Of a DNA stretch of 64,000 nt, positions 36,572 through 45,372 are shown piece after piece. Numbering within the stretch: position 1 is the first letter of the stretch; every line of letters begins with the position of its first letter. The notes beneath the pieces are model-generated. The model did no database searches, had not been told where the DNA came from, and saw only the letters and a program-made list of their open reading frames with translations. The translations under genes and the position numbers were made by a program. The stretch is from Gemmatimonadota bacterium (GTDB taxonomy: Bacteria; Gemmatimonadota; Gemmatimonadetes; Longimicrobiales; Gaopeijiaceae): assembly GCA_028873595.1 (NCBI GenBank), contig JAPPOV010000018.1, positions 1 to 64,000 on the forward strand. Direction: 5' to 3'.

Positions 36572-37704
36572 CCGAAGTGAACACGGACAGCCCACTCCTC
36601 CCGGAGTTGATCAAAGCCGGGGGCGTGGTGACCGAGTACCACGGGCGGAATCTCGTCCGCCACTTCGGTGACCCGTCCGGTGAGTACGCGGCGGCTACGC
36701 AGGCCTGTGCCGTCTTTGACCGGAGTCATCGAGCGCGACTGATGGTCTCGGGTCGAGCTCCAGGTCAGATGCTGAGTGGCGTTCTGACGGGTCGGATGCC
36801 CGACGTGCCCTCGTCCAACGGTGAGGTCGCGAGTGGGGTGGGGACGTACCACGCCGTACTGACGGCTAAAGGAAGGATGATCTCCGATCTCTGGGCGTAC
36901 CGACTGGGAGACGGGGAGACAGAGTCGTACTTGCTGGACGTTCCGGTTGCCGGACTGGCTGGACTCCTGGCGCACTTCGGTCGGTTCTTGCCGCCCAGAT
37001 TCGCTGCGGTGCGTGATGTGTCCGAGGAGACCGCGTCGATCTCGGTGGTCGGTGCCGGTGCCGTTGCCCTTGTGACGCGTCTGGCGCTTGGCTTGAGATT
37101 CGAGGCAGGTACGCTGGAAGCAGCACGTGAAGGCTCCTGGTTCTGCGCGGGTACCCCGAGTGCGGAAGGGGAGGACGAGTCCGCGGTGATCGGGCTGATC
37201 GTCGCGAGAACTCAGGAGGTCTGGCCGGATGCGTGGACGGTATACGGCCCGACGGGTGTGGTCCGTAGTCTTTGGACCGCGCTGGTGGCCGCTGGTGCAA
37301 AGCCTGCGGGATTGGGCGTATGGTCGACCCTGCGCGTGGAGGCCGGCCGACCGGTCTTCGGTACGGACATGGATGAACAGACCCTTCCACCAGAGGCGGG
37401 TATCGTTGATCGCGCGGTAGATCACACGAAAGGGTGTTACACCGGCCAGGAGGTGATTGTACGGATCCGTGACCGGGGTCATGTGAACCGGCATCTCCGG
37501 GTTCTGGACCTCGGTGACGTGGCCGCTCCTGCGAGCGGCGCCGAACTCAGGGCTGCGGATGGCTCGGGGAAAGTGGTGGGGCGCCTCACCACAGTCGTCC
37601 AGTCCCCGAGGGCGAAGGGTGTGCTCGCGATGGGGTACGTACGGCGTGGGGTGGAAGAGGTTCTGCTCGGCGATCAGACCGTCGCTGTCCCCGGTGGCGA
37701 CTGA
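36568..37704 (+). CDS. ygfZ: Folate-binding YgfZ/IBA57-like protein
   Basis: 378 residues, GTG start overlapping the preceding stop by 4 bp. The fold is that of aminomethyltransferase (GcvT); the diagnostic motif is HTKGCYTGQEVIVRI, the K-G-C-[FY]-T-G-Q-E signature of YgfZ/IBA57 proteins, which use tetrahydrofolate in the repair or assembly of certain Fe-S enzymes. N-terminal FDRSHRARLMVSGRAPGQML and C-terminal AMGYVRRG also match. Gene coupled to the SirB1-like gene; function in Fe-S maintenance is known for the family, not shown here. Confidence 0.9.
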   Translation: MTEVNTDSPLLPELIKAGGVVTEYHGRNLVRHFGDPSGEYAAATQACAVFDRSHRARLMVSGRAPGQMLSGVLTGRMPDVPSSNGEVASGVGTYHAVLTAKGRMISDLWAYRLGDGETESYLLDVPVAGLAGLLAHFGRFLPPRFAAVRDVSEETASISVVGAGAVALVTRLALGLRFEAGTLEAAREGSWFCAGTPSAEGEDESAVIGLIVARTQEVWPDAWTVYGPTGVVRSLWTALVAAGAKPAGLGVWSTLRVEAGRPVFGTDMDEQTLPPEAGIVDRAVDHTKGCYTGQEVIVRIRDRGHVNRHLRVLDLGDVAAPASGAELRAADGSGKVVGRLTTVVQSPRAKGVLAMGYVRRGVEEVLLGDQTVAVPGGD

Positions 37705-37744
37705 CGCAGCCGCCCGAGTTCCGTCGACCTGACGGGCACGCTCG

Positions 37745-38398
37745 TCACTTCTGCAATTCCGCGAGGGCTGCCAGAATGTCCTCGTTCTCGGGACGAATCC
37801 GGTAGTTCACCTCGGTCATCTTCCAGTGGATGACACCATCCATCCCGATCACGTACGTCGTAGGGTGAGGGATCGCGCGACCGCGGGGGTCGTCCTGATT
37901 GTAGAGCCCGTACCGATGGATGACCGCCGCGCCCGGATCCGAGAGGAGCGTATAGTCGAGGATCATGCCCTCGTTCTCTTCGGCGACTCTGTCGACCATC
38001 ATCTGCAGATCTGCAGGATCGTCGGATGAGAGCGCGATGATCTCGGTCGTGTTTAGCGCTTCTTCGGGAAGGATGCCTTGCAGCTCACCGAGCTGCTGCG
38101 CGCAGTAGGGTCACCAGTGCCCGCGGTAGAAGACGAGCACCACGTTCTTTTCGCCTTGGAAGTCGGAGAGTGTCACGGGTGAGCCGGCGAGCGACGCGAG
38201 CGTGAAATCTGGTGCGACGTCCCCTTCCTGGACTCGCTCGAGGTCTGCGGCGGGCAGGTCGAGGCCATCTGCCGGCCCAAAGACGACTTCGTCTACGCTC
38301 TCCTGAGTCGCCTCCCTGCTCGTCGTCTCCTCTCCGACGCAGCCGGTGATCCCCACCATCCACAACAACGCGAATCCGGTGATTTGGCGCATTCTCAT
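37745..38398 (-). CDS. Selenocysteine-containing peroxiredoxin-like lipoprotein
   Basis: 217 residues with an in-frame TGA at 38111-38113 read as selenocysteine 96. Plain ORF finding splits the gene into 38111-38398 and 37745-38002. The continuous reading gives a lipoprotein signal (FALLWMVGITGC), APDFTLASLAGSPVTLSDFQ, VVLVFYRGHW-Sec-PYC, then AQQLGELQGILPEE, TTEIIALSSDDP and, near the end, IPHPTTYVIGMDGVIHW: a full thioredoxin-fold AhpC/TSA protein with Sec in place of the first active-site Cys of CxxC. It likely reduces peroxides at the cell envelope. A YpdA-like reductase gene lies 250 bp upstream on the same strand. Confidence 0.93.
38080..38113 (-). promoter_or_regulatory. Candidate SECIS hairpin in Sec-peroxiredoxin gene
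   Basis: On the minus strand, 14 nt after the TGA (38113-38111) begins a perfect 7-bp stem GCAGCTC/GAGCTGC with a GGT apical loop (38096-38080). The loop sits 21 nt downstream of the UGA, inside the range known for bacterial SECIS elements, and GGU loops are typical SelB targets. It lies within the coding region, as expected in bacteria. Confidence 0.75.
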
Positions 38399-38648
38399 AT
38401 TCCACTCAGGGATCCAAAGCATCGTCTAGCCAGCGCCTGAGGGTATGCGGGTTCCTTACGCACGAACAGGGCTGCGCGTGATCAGTGGTCGGGTCGACGC
38501 CGTGACGGGGTGCGTTACGGCGATGAGGTGTCCGCCATCTCGAACGACGATGCGACGTGAGTCCGGTACCGGCCCAGGCGGGCGAGGATCGTCCGGGGTG
38601 GATTCCCGGCCTGAACCGGGGCCTGAAGATCCAGTCGGTACGGTGCGA

Positions 38649-39638
38649 TCAGGCCTGCCGGGCAAGTCGATCTGCCACGATCAGTCCACCGTGCTCCCGG
38701 CCGTTTTCAATGAAGATCTTGTTGGCGTTGTGCCCGGCCGCGATGACGCCCGCGATGTACAGGCCCGGGACGTCCGTCATCATCGTGTCTTTGTCGTGCG
38801 CCGGAATACCGGTCTCATCGTCGATGGTGACACCGAGTTCGACGAGCTGGCTGTGATCGGAGCGCCAACCCGTCATGGCGACGACGAAGTCGTTGTCGAT
38901 CTCGGTTTCGGACCCGTCCTCTTCCGAGCGTAGTACCACGCTGGACGGCCTCACTTCCGACACCCGGTGCCTCCAGTACACCGGAATCTCTCCACGCTCG
39001 AGCCGGTTGGTGATGTCGGGCACCACCCATGGCTTTACGCCGCGGTCGATCGTGTCGAGAAAGTGCACGAGGCTGACTCGCACTCCGTTGCGATACATCT
39101 CCAGCGCGGCTTCCACGGCGGAGTTGCCCGCCCCTACGACCAGGACGTCCTGGTCATAGTACGGGTACGGTTCCTGGTAGTAGTGACGGACCTTGGGGAG
39201 CGCTTCGCCAGGAACGTCGAGGAAGTTCGGTGCCTGAAACCCTCCGGTCGCCACGACGACCGCGGCTGCCGTGTAGTCGTGCTCGGAGCCGTCACGCTGG
39301 CGTGTTCGGACCGTGAAGTCGCCCTCCGATCCGGAGATACCGATGACTTCTTCGTACTGGCGCACTGTGACGCCCCAGTGCTCTACCACCTTTCGATAGT
39401 ACGCGAGCGCTTCGCGTCGCGTCGGTTTCGCGTCGGGAATCGTGAACGGGACGTTCCCGACCTCGAGCATGATGGCCGTGCTGAAGAATGTCATGTAGTA
39501 GGGATAGTCGAGCAGCGAGTTCGTGATCGCTCCGCGGTCGATGAGCACGCACGACACACCTTCCTTCGCCGCTGCGGCCCCCACGGCGATGCCGCACGGA
39601 CCTGCGCCCACCACAATCAGTTCGAGTTTGTCATTCAT
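38649..39638 (-). CDS. ypdA: YpdA-like bacillithiol-disulfide reductase (FAD/NAD(P)H)
   Basis: 329 residues. The N-terminal FAD site IVVGAGPCGIAVGAAAAKEG keeps the Pro-Cys-Gly typical of YpdA/Bdr, followed by NSLLDYPYYMTFFSTAIMLE, an inner NAD(P)H site VLVVGAGNSAVEAALEMYR and the C-terminal FAD contact GLYIAGVIAAG. YpdA reduces bacillithiol disulfide with NADPH. This implies a bacillithiol-type thiol in the organism, although biosynthesis genes are not in the window. It lies upstream of the Sec-peroxiredoxin on the same strand with a 250-bp gap. Confidence 0.85.
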   Translation of the reverse strand: MNDKLELIVVGAGPCGIAVGAAAAKEGVSCVLIDRGAITNSLLDYPYYMTFFSTAIMLEVGNVPFTIPDAKPTRREALAYYRKVVEHWGVTVRQYEEVIGISGSEGDFTVRTRQRDGSEHDYTAAAVVVATGGFQAPNFLDVPGEALPKVRHYYQEPYPYYDQDVLVVGAGNSAVEAALEMYRNGVRVSLVHFLDTIDRGVKPWVVPDITNRLERGEIPVYWRHRVSEVRPSSVVLRSEEDGSETEIDNDFVVAMTGWRSDHSQLVELGVTIDDETGIPAHDKDTMMTDVPGLYIAGVIAAGHNANKIFIENGREHGGLIVADRLARQA

Positions 39639-39700
39639 GGCCGGTCGTTACCCCTGGTCCGACATCTGTTCCGGTCAGCCCGGACGTCGCAGAATCCAGC

Positions 39701-39958
39701 ATGACAACAGCAGAATCTGAAGCCCGCAAGGCTCTGAATCGATTGCGTCGTGCGGCTGAGAAGGTGGAACGGGAGATGGCCGCGCTAGAAGGGGCGCTCT
39801 CGCACGCCGAGGGGACCGACTTCCCGTCGGAGACGTACGAACAGATGTACGCATCGATACGACGTCTGCTCGACTTCACAGAAGAGGAAGCCACTCGACT
39901 ACAGGAGAAGATCCTTCATTCGGGTGGACTGGAGCCGGGTCGGGTCCGGCGCGGATGA
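39701..39958 (+). CDS. Small coiled-coil protein
   Basis: 85 residues, strongly helical and charged (ARKALNRLRRAAEKVEREMA and SIRRLLDFTEEEATRLQEKI), compatible with a two-helix coiled coil. No catalytic or metal motif. It starts 62 bp from the divergent ypdA gene and ends 46 bp before the D-aminoacylase gene. Composition and codon pattern look like real coding sequence, but no family is recognised. Confidence 0.6.
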   Translation: MTTAESEARKALNRLRRAAEKVEREMAALEGALSHAEGTDFPSETYEQMYASIRRLLDFTEEEATRLQEKILHSGGLEPGRVRRG

Positions 39959-40004
39959 ATCCGATGGGCAAGAGCGAATTACGCACCAGGCAGGGGACAG
40001 TTCG

Positions 40005-41711
40005 ATGAAGCGGCGCACGTTCGTCCGGCACGCAACGGTCACAGGGGTGGGGGTAGCCACAGCGCCCCGCCTCCTGGAACAACGTCTTACGGGACAGATG
40101 GTCGACGAGGCCCCGGCCCTGGTCGGCCTTCGAGATCGGGCCGATCTCGTGCTCCGCGGCGGCATGGTGTATGACGGCACTGGTGCGCCGCCCCAGCGCC
40201 TCGACGTAGCGATCACGGGTGACCGCATCACGGCGATGAGCTCGAACGTCCCCGCCGGGGGTGAAGAGGTCGACGTTACGGGGCTCGCGGTGGCCCCGGG
40301 CTTCATCGACATCCATTCGCATGCCGACATGAACCTCCTCGTGAATCGGAATGCGGAGAGTCGGATACGGCAGGGCGTGACCCTGGAGATCGTCGGGCAG
40401 GACGGAGGTTCGATCGGGCCCTGGTCGGATGCCCAATTCGAGTCGAACCGGGACAGCTGGCGCCGAAGGGGTGTCGAGATCGACTTCCGTGACCCCGCTG
40501 GTTTCGTGGAGCGCATCACGCGCGAGGAACCTGCCGTGAATGTTGCGTCGATGGTCGGCAACGGAGCGCTGCGCGGGGTCGTGATCGGGAATGAAGATCG
40601 GCCTGCCACCTCTGCGGAGCTCGAGCGGATGCAGGACATCCTTCAGGACTTGATCGAGCGGGGATGTGTCGGGCTTTCCTCGGGTCTGGAGTACACACCG
40701 AGTGGCTTCGCTGACGCGGCGGAGCTGCGTGCGCTGGCGAGCGTCCTCGTAGGAACTGGACTGCCGTATGCGTCGCACATGAGGAATGAAGACGACCGTC
40801 TGCTCGGTGCCGTGGAGGAAGCACTGCACATCGGTCGGGTCGCCGGGGTTCCCGTCCAGATCTCCCACCTGAAGGCGCAGGGGCAGCGGAATTACTGGAA
40901 GGCCGACGCGGCCCTCGATCTCATTCAGCGTGCGAGCGATGATGGAGTAGACGTCCACTTCGATCGCTATCCATACACGGCGTATGCGACCGGTCTGTCC
41001 AACCTCTTTCCGAGCAGCTACCGGGCAGGGGGAAGCCGGGCTTTTCTGGCTCGTCTCCGTGCGGAGGAGACCGCGGCCATCCTCGAGACGGCGGCACGCG
41101 ACAAGGTGGCGCTCCTCGGGGACTGGAACTCGGTCCAGATCTCGAGCACGAACGAGGAAACCTCCTGGGCGCGCGGTCGACTGCTTGGTAACCTCGCTCG
41201 TGAACGTGGAATCGACCCGTATCTCCTGACGCTCGAACTCCTCGAGGCGAATGGTGGTGGAGTCGGGATGATCGGTCACGGAATGGGTGAACAGAACACC
41301 TCCAGGATCCTCGCGCACCCGCTCGGGATGCTCTGTTCGGACGGCGGCGCATATGCTCCGTACGGTCCGTTGTCGACGGGTTCACCGCACCCACGCGGGT
41401 ACGGCTCCTTCGCCCGGTTTCTCGGTCACTACGTACGAGACACGCAGGCGCTCACGCTCGAGTCTGCGATCCACAAGGTGACCTGGATGCCCGCGCAAAA
41501 GCTTCGTATCGAAGATCGCGGTGTGCTCCGCATGGGCGCGTTTGCCGATGTTGTTGCCTTCGATCCGGATACCGTGGCGGACCGTGCGAGCTTTGATGAC
41601 CCGCACCAGTACCCGATCGGTATCCCGCACGTAGTCGTGAATGGCGCGCTTACGTTGCGGGACGGGGAGCATACCGGCACGCTGGCCGGAAGGGGGGTGG
41701 TCTCGGGCTGA
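40005..41711 (+). CDS. Exported D-aminoacylase-like amidohydrolase
   Basis: 568 residues from ATG 40005 after GGGGACAG. The N-terminus MKRRTFVRHATVTGVGVAT looks like a Tat-type signal (paired basic residues, weakly hydrophobic core). The N-acyl-D-amino-acid deacylase family is indicated by VAPGFIDIHSHADMNLL, QGVTLEIVGQDG, GLSSGLEYTPSGFADAAELR, YASHMRNED, PVQISHLKAQG, VHFDRYPYTAYATGLSNLFP and GMLCSDGGAYAP. It hydrolyses N-acyl-D-amino acids or related amides. It adds to the many secreted peptide/amide hydrolases in the window. Confidence 0.9.
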   Translation: MKRRTFVRHATVTGVGVATAPRLLEQRLTGQMVDEAPALVGLRDRADLVLRGGMVYDGTGAPPQRLDVAITGDRITAMSSNVPAGGEEVDVTGLAVAPGFIDIHSHADMNLLVNRNAESRIRQGVTLEIVGQDGGSIGPWSDAQFESNRDSWRRRGVEIDFRDPAGFVERITREEPAVNVASMVGNGALRGVVIGNEDRPATSAELERMQDILQDLIERGCVGLSSGLEYTPSGFADAAELRALASVLVGTGLPYASHMRNEDDRLLGAVEEALHIGRVAGVPVQISHLKAQGQRNYWKADAALDLIQRASDDGVDVHFDRYPYTAYATGLSNLFPSSYRAGGSRAFLARLRAEETAAILETAARDKVALLGDWNSVQISSTNEETSWARGRLLGNLARERGIDPYLLTLELLEANGGGVGMIGHGMGEQNTSRILAHPLGMLCSDGGAYAPYGPLSTGSPHPRGYGSFARFLGHYVRDTQALTLESAIHKVTWMPAQKLRIEDRGVLRMGAFADVVAFDPDTVADRASFDDPHQYPIGIPHVVVNGALTLRDGEHTGTLAGRGVVSG

Positions 41712-41735
41712 TCAGGGCGAGACCAGCGGCCCGAC

Positions 41736-44129
41736 CTAGAAGCGGTACGTGTAGTTCAGCTTGACCGATGCCCCGCGCGACAACGTGTTGAACGCATAGT
41801 CATTCGGGTCGAGGATGTCGAGCAATTCGCGTCGCCAGTTCTGCGTGTAGACCAGGTAGATGTCGTTTCCGGGCTTCACGATCCAGCGGAGTCTCGAGAA
41901 GAGTCCGACGATCTCGGATTGGTCGTCGTACTGGACCTGACCGGTGATCGCGACCCATGGGGACGGATTCCAGTCGGTCGATAGCTCGTAGAGGGAAGCG
42001 GTGAACTCCCCGCCGGGAAGTTGGACGTCGTTGTACTGGATGTTCGTCGAAAGACTGATGCCCGGGTTGGGCCGAAAACTGATCCGTCCACCATACTGCT
42101 GACGGTCCCCATCCCAGAACCCGCCTATGGTGGCGCCACCGAAGAGCGAGACGCGCCGCTGTCCCGCCGTGCGTCCGAAGATCCGGTACTCCCAGATCGT
42201 GTAGTCCCCTGGCGTGATCGTCAGGCCGTCACTCGGTGTGAAGGTGCGGTCGAGGTACTCGTACGTCTGCGTGGCGGAGATATCGAAGCCGTCTCCACTC
42301 TCGAAATCCATCCCGAGAATATTGAACTGCCACTGCCGTTCCGCGGTCCCGCCCCTGCCGCGCATGAGATACGGATCCGCTCCCGGGAAGTCGGAACTCA
42401 AGCTGACGAGCTCGCGGAACTGCACCGAAAAGTCGAGTCGGCGTAGCCACGGGATGGACGGAGTACGTGGCGCCCACCCGAAGCGCGGCTCGATTCGGCG
42501 GAAGTTGTTTCGGGTCACGAAGCCGACCGCCGGGTTGTACCAATCTCCGAACTGCCGATACGAGATGTGCGCGGTCCAGATGTCGTTGGGGTAATTCAGT
42601 CTCGCGCCGTGTGAGCTCAGGTCATCGATCCCCAGGTCGATGAAGTCCGGATCCGACTGTGCGCGTGGATTCGAGTTCCAGGCGAAGAACGCTTCGAGCT
42701 CCAGATTCTTGTCACCGAGGAAGTTGCGAGTCTTGAAGTCGAGGTCGACTCCTGCAGTGTGCTGGTCGATCGCATCGAAGCCGTTGGCGTCAGGGGAGGT
42801 CTGCCTGAGTGTGTAAATTGCCCCGATCGCCGACTGCTCCCACAGCTTCCTGCGCACTCGAGCTACGGTGAACGCCTCGCTCGGTACGGTGACGTCCTCT
42901 TCGATGAAGGTGCTGTAGTAGTCCTGCTTGGCTGTGCCGATGCGGTAGAAGCCGAGCTCGAACGCACCCGCCTGGCCGGTGAGACGTGTTCCGTAGTTGA
43001 TTGGGATCTGCTGTCCCTGGGTCAGACCGATGCGGCGCGAAAAGAACGGGGACGGTCCACTACGTGGTGCGAAGCTGAAGACCCCCGAACCCTCGAGGAA
43101 GAAGTCGCGCTGCTCCGGGAGGCGGATCGGAAACCGTGTCAGGTTCACCCGCCGCTGGTCGCTTTCGACCTCTGCGAAATCGGTGTTGATGCTCACCGAT
43201 GCCCGGAGGCTGGACGTCACACTGTAGTTCACGTCGAGCGACACGTCCCGCGGGTAGGTGGTCGCGTCGGGCGCGGCCGCATCTGTCGGATCAGCAGGCG
43301 CCACGTACCGGTAGTTTCCGATCGCGGAGGGAACGGCCTCCAGTCCCAGGCCCTGAGACATGTTGCGAAGGCCCTTGAGTCGACCGGCGAAGACCGGTTT
43401 GAACAGGCCTTCGTTTCGGCGCCAGCCCCGCCACAGGATCTCTTCGTTTTTGCGGCGAATTGTGCGCTGGAAATTGATGCCCCACTCAGTCTGGTCCGGG
43501 TTGAAGTTCAGCGTGCGGAACGGGATCTGGATCTCTGCGGACCACCCGTCGGGCCGCATGGCCGTTTGTGCTTCCCAGATGCCATCCCACGCCTTGTTGA
43601 TCCCACCGCCCCGGCCACCGAAGCCACCTCGCCCACCACCACCGGTGATGACGCCATCCCCCATGAGGCCAGCCGCGTTGATCTCGAAGAAGTAACCGGT
43701 CCGGCCATCGAGAAACGTGTCCAGGATCCACATGAAGCGGTCGTCGGTGCCCAGCGAGGCATCACGCTCGCGCTGGAAGGCGAGGACCTGCTCGGGATCG
43801 TCGTATACGATGGCTCCGATATAGAGATTGTCGTCGTCGAAGACGACGCGGATCTCCATCGGCTCGGAGGGCTCGCTTCCCTCGACGGGCTCCTGCTGCG
43901 TGAAGTCGGTGATCGGCGTCGCGCTCTGCCAGACCACCTCGTCGATCCGGCCGTCGAGCGTGATCTCCAGTTCTCCCGATGGGCGAAACGCACGAAGGGC
44001 GACCTCCGCACTCCTCACGCTCGTGTCGATGCCCGGAGTATCCTGTCCGTGGACATGGCTCGCCGCTCCCGTGGTAAGTCCGACCACGGCGAACGCGAGA
44101 AGACCGATATGTCTGGCGGGCCACGACAT
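41736..44129 (-). CDS. DUF5916 outer-membrane protein with CBM9-like N-terminal domain
   Basis: 797 residues from ATG 44129, which gives a signal peptide ending near HVHGQ; the open frame upstream to 44615 overlaps the divergent gene and is rejected. Residues about 45-180 are a CBM9-like/family-9 sugar-binding type domain (LDGRIDEVVWQSATPITDFT, VVFDDDNLYIGAIVYDD). The remainder is a long beta-strand-rich DUF5916 region ending in LNYTYRF, typical of an outer-membrane barrel terminus. Function unknown; often found in Gemmatimonadota, Bacteroidota and Acidobacteriota with peptidase genes. Confidence 0.85.
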   Translation of the reverse strand: MSWPARHIGLLAFAVVGLTTGAASHVHGQDTPGIDTSVRSAEVALRAFRPSGELEITLDGRIDEVVWQSATPITDFTQQEPVEGSEPSEPMEIRVVFDDDNLYIGAIVYDDPEQVLAFQRERDASLGTDDRFMWILDTFLDGRTGYFFEINAAGLMGDGVITGGGGRGGFGGRGGGINKAWDGIWEAQTAMRPDGWSAEIQIPFRTLNFNPDQTEWGINFQRTIRRKNEEILWRGWRRNEGLFKPVFAGRLKGLRNMSQGLGLEAVPSAIGNYRYVAPADPTDAAAPDATTYPRDVSLDVNYSVTSSLRASVSINTDFAEVESDQRRVNLTRFPIRLPEQRDFFLEGSGVFSFAPRSGPSPFFSRRIGLTQGQQIPINYGTRLTGQAGAFELGFYRIGTAKQDYYSTFIEEDVTVPSEAFTVARVRRKLWEQSAIGAIYTLRQTSPDANGFDAIDQHTAGVDLDFKTRNFLGDKNLELEAFFAWNSNPRAQSDPDFIDLGIDDLSSHGARLNYPNDIWTAHISYRQFGDWYNPAVGFVTRNNFRRIEPRFGWAPRTPSIPWLRRLDFSVQFRELVSLSSDFPGADPYLMRGRGGTAERQWQFNILGMDFESGDGFDISATQTYEYLDRTFTPSDGLTITPGDYTIWEYRIFGRTAGQRRVSLFGGATIGGFWDGDRQQYGGRISFRPNPGISLSTNIQYNDVQLPGGEFTASLYELSTDWNPSPWVAITGQVQYDDQSEIVGLFSRLRWIVKPGNDIYLVYTQNWRRELLDILDPNDYAFNTLSRGASVKLNYTYRF

Positions 44130-44225
44130 GCGGGACTCCGAATCTGAATCGCACACCTTCGAGGGCAACAGCAAGATGACACGGTTGAGGTCGTCGATGT
44201 TGGTTGTCGCGTCTAGTTTTTGAAG

Positions 44226-45356
44226 ATGTCGACCGAATGGGATGCGCTCGCCGGGCGCTTGGAGGACCGCTTCATGGACGCCGCGGACGGCGGCGATCGG
44301 CTGGAGGCGTGGGCCGAAACCGACTTCGACGCCTTCGCCAGGGCCTCGTTCGGTTGGCAGTACGAGCTGTGCGCTCCCTATCGAGCGCTCTGCGACCGTC
44401 GGGGTATCACTCCGGGCTCCATCGGAGACTGGCGCGACATCCCTGCGGTTCCGGCCACTGCGTTCAAGTACTTCGATTTCGTGTCGATTCCGGGTGGATG
44501 GGTGGACGTCGACTGCGACGCGGTCTTCGAAACGAGTGGCACCACGCGGGGAGCCGAACGGCGGGGGCGCCATGTCGTGCCGCGCGGGAGTCTGTATCGG
44601 GCGTCGTTCTATCATCCGTTCCGGTTGGCTCTTCTTCCGGACCTGGAACGCCTCCCGATGTTGTCGTTGATCCCTTCACCGGCTGAAGCCACAGCGTCAT
44701 CTCTGTCCTGCATGGTGGGCATGGCAGTCGAGGAGTTCGGCGACGGAGTCGATTGGCTCGTAGACGGGGAGGGTCGCTGGCGAGATGATGCGTTCGACCT
44801 GCTTGGAGCCGTGCGTCGGTCCGGCGGCCCCGTGCTTCTCCTGGGAACCGCGCTCTCGTTCGTCCACCTGATCGAAGGCGTTGAGGCCGGTGACGTTCAG
44901 CTGCCAGCGGGGTCACGTGTCATGGAGACGGGCGGGTTCAAGGGGGCACGTCGAAGCATCGCGAGGGCTGAGCTGTATGCACGGATCGCCGCACACGTCG
45001 GGGTAGAGGAGCAGCGAATCGTTAATGAATACGGTATGACCGAGCTTCTCTCACAAATGTACGAGCCGGTGCTGATTGAAGGTGTCGAGGCTCAGGGGCG
45101 CCATGTCGCGCCTCCATGGTTGCGTGTGCGGATCCTCGATCCGACGACGCTCGAGGAGCGTCCGGATGGCAACGAAGGCCTCATCGCCTTCTTCGATCTT
45201 GCGAATCTGGGGTCGGTGAACCACATCCTGACCGAGGACGTCGGGGTCATCGAGGCAGGGCGTCTCCAGCTGCTCGGTCGGGCGACCGGCGCCGAGCCTC
45301 GTGGCTGCTCGCGCGCGATGGATGATCTGATGGCCGGGGCGGGGCGGGTGCGATGA
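44226..45356 (+). CDS. LuxE-like acyl-protein synthetase
   Basis: 376 residues from ATG 44226 (an in-frame TTG at 44220 is possible; no strong Shine-Dalgarno). PAVPATAFKYFDFVSIPG, VFETSGTTRGAERRG (nucleotide-binding loop of ANL-type enzymes) and NEYGMTELLSQMYEP mark the LuxE acyl-protein synthetase family, and the C-terminal GAEPRGCSRAMDD holds the Cys (about residue 361) to which the acyl group is attached. With the downstream LuxC-like reductase it would convert a fatty acid to an acyl thioester and then aldehyde. No luxAB/luxD in the window. Confidence 0.88.
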   Translation: MSTEWDALAGRLEDRFMDAADGGDRLEAWAETDFDAFARASFGWQYELCAPYRALCDRRGITPGSIGDWRDIPAVPATAFKYFDFVSIPGGWVDVDCDAVFETSGTTRGAERRGRHVVPRGSLYRASFYHPFRLALLPDLERLPMLSLIPSPAEATASSLSCMVGMAVEEFGDGVDWLVDGEGRWRDDAFDLLGAVRRSGGPVLLLGTALSFVHLIEGVEAGDVQLPAGSRVMETGGFKGARRSIARAELYARIAAHVGVEEQRIVNEYGMTELLSQMYEPVLIEGVEAQGRHVAPPWLRVRILDPTTLEERPDGNEGLIAFFDLANLGSVNHILTEDVGVIEAGRLQLLGRATGAEPRGCSRAMDDLMAGAGRVR

Positions 45357-45372
45357 GCGCTGGAGATGCCAC

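Noticed and set aside
37745-38398. Peroxiredoxin as a pseudogene with nonsense mutation
   Set aside because: Only one stop, TGA, exactly at the active-site Cys position, with intact flanking sequence and an ideal hairpin after it; a random nonsense mutation would not be expected there.
38399-38648. Possible small gene in the gap between ypdA and the Sec-peroxiredoxin
   Set aside because: ORFs here are Arg/Pro/Ser rich, overlap ypdA and show no start signals or family pattern.
39876-41318. 480-codon antisense ORF over the D-aminoacylase gene
   Set aside because: Shadow ORF; Arg/His-rich with no recognisable protein features.
42759-44147. 462-codon plus-strand ORF over the DUF5916 gene
   Set aside because: Shadow of the strongly supported minus-strand outer-membrane protein gene.
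44130-44615. N-terminal extension of the DUF5916 gene
   Set aside because: The extension overlaps the LuxE-like gene and precedes a clear signal peptide starting at 44129.
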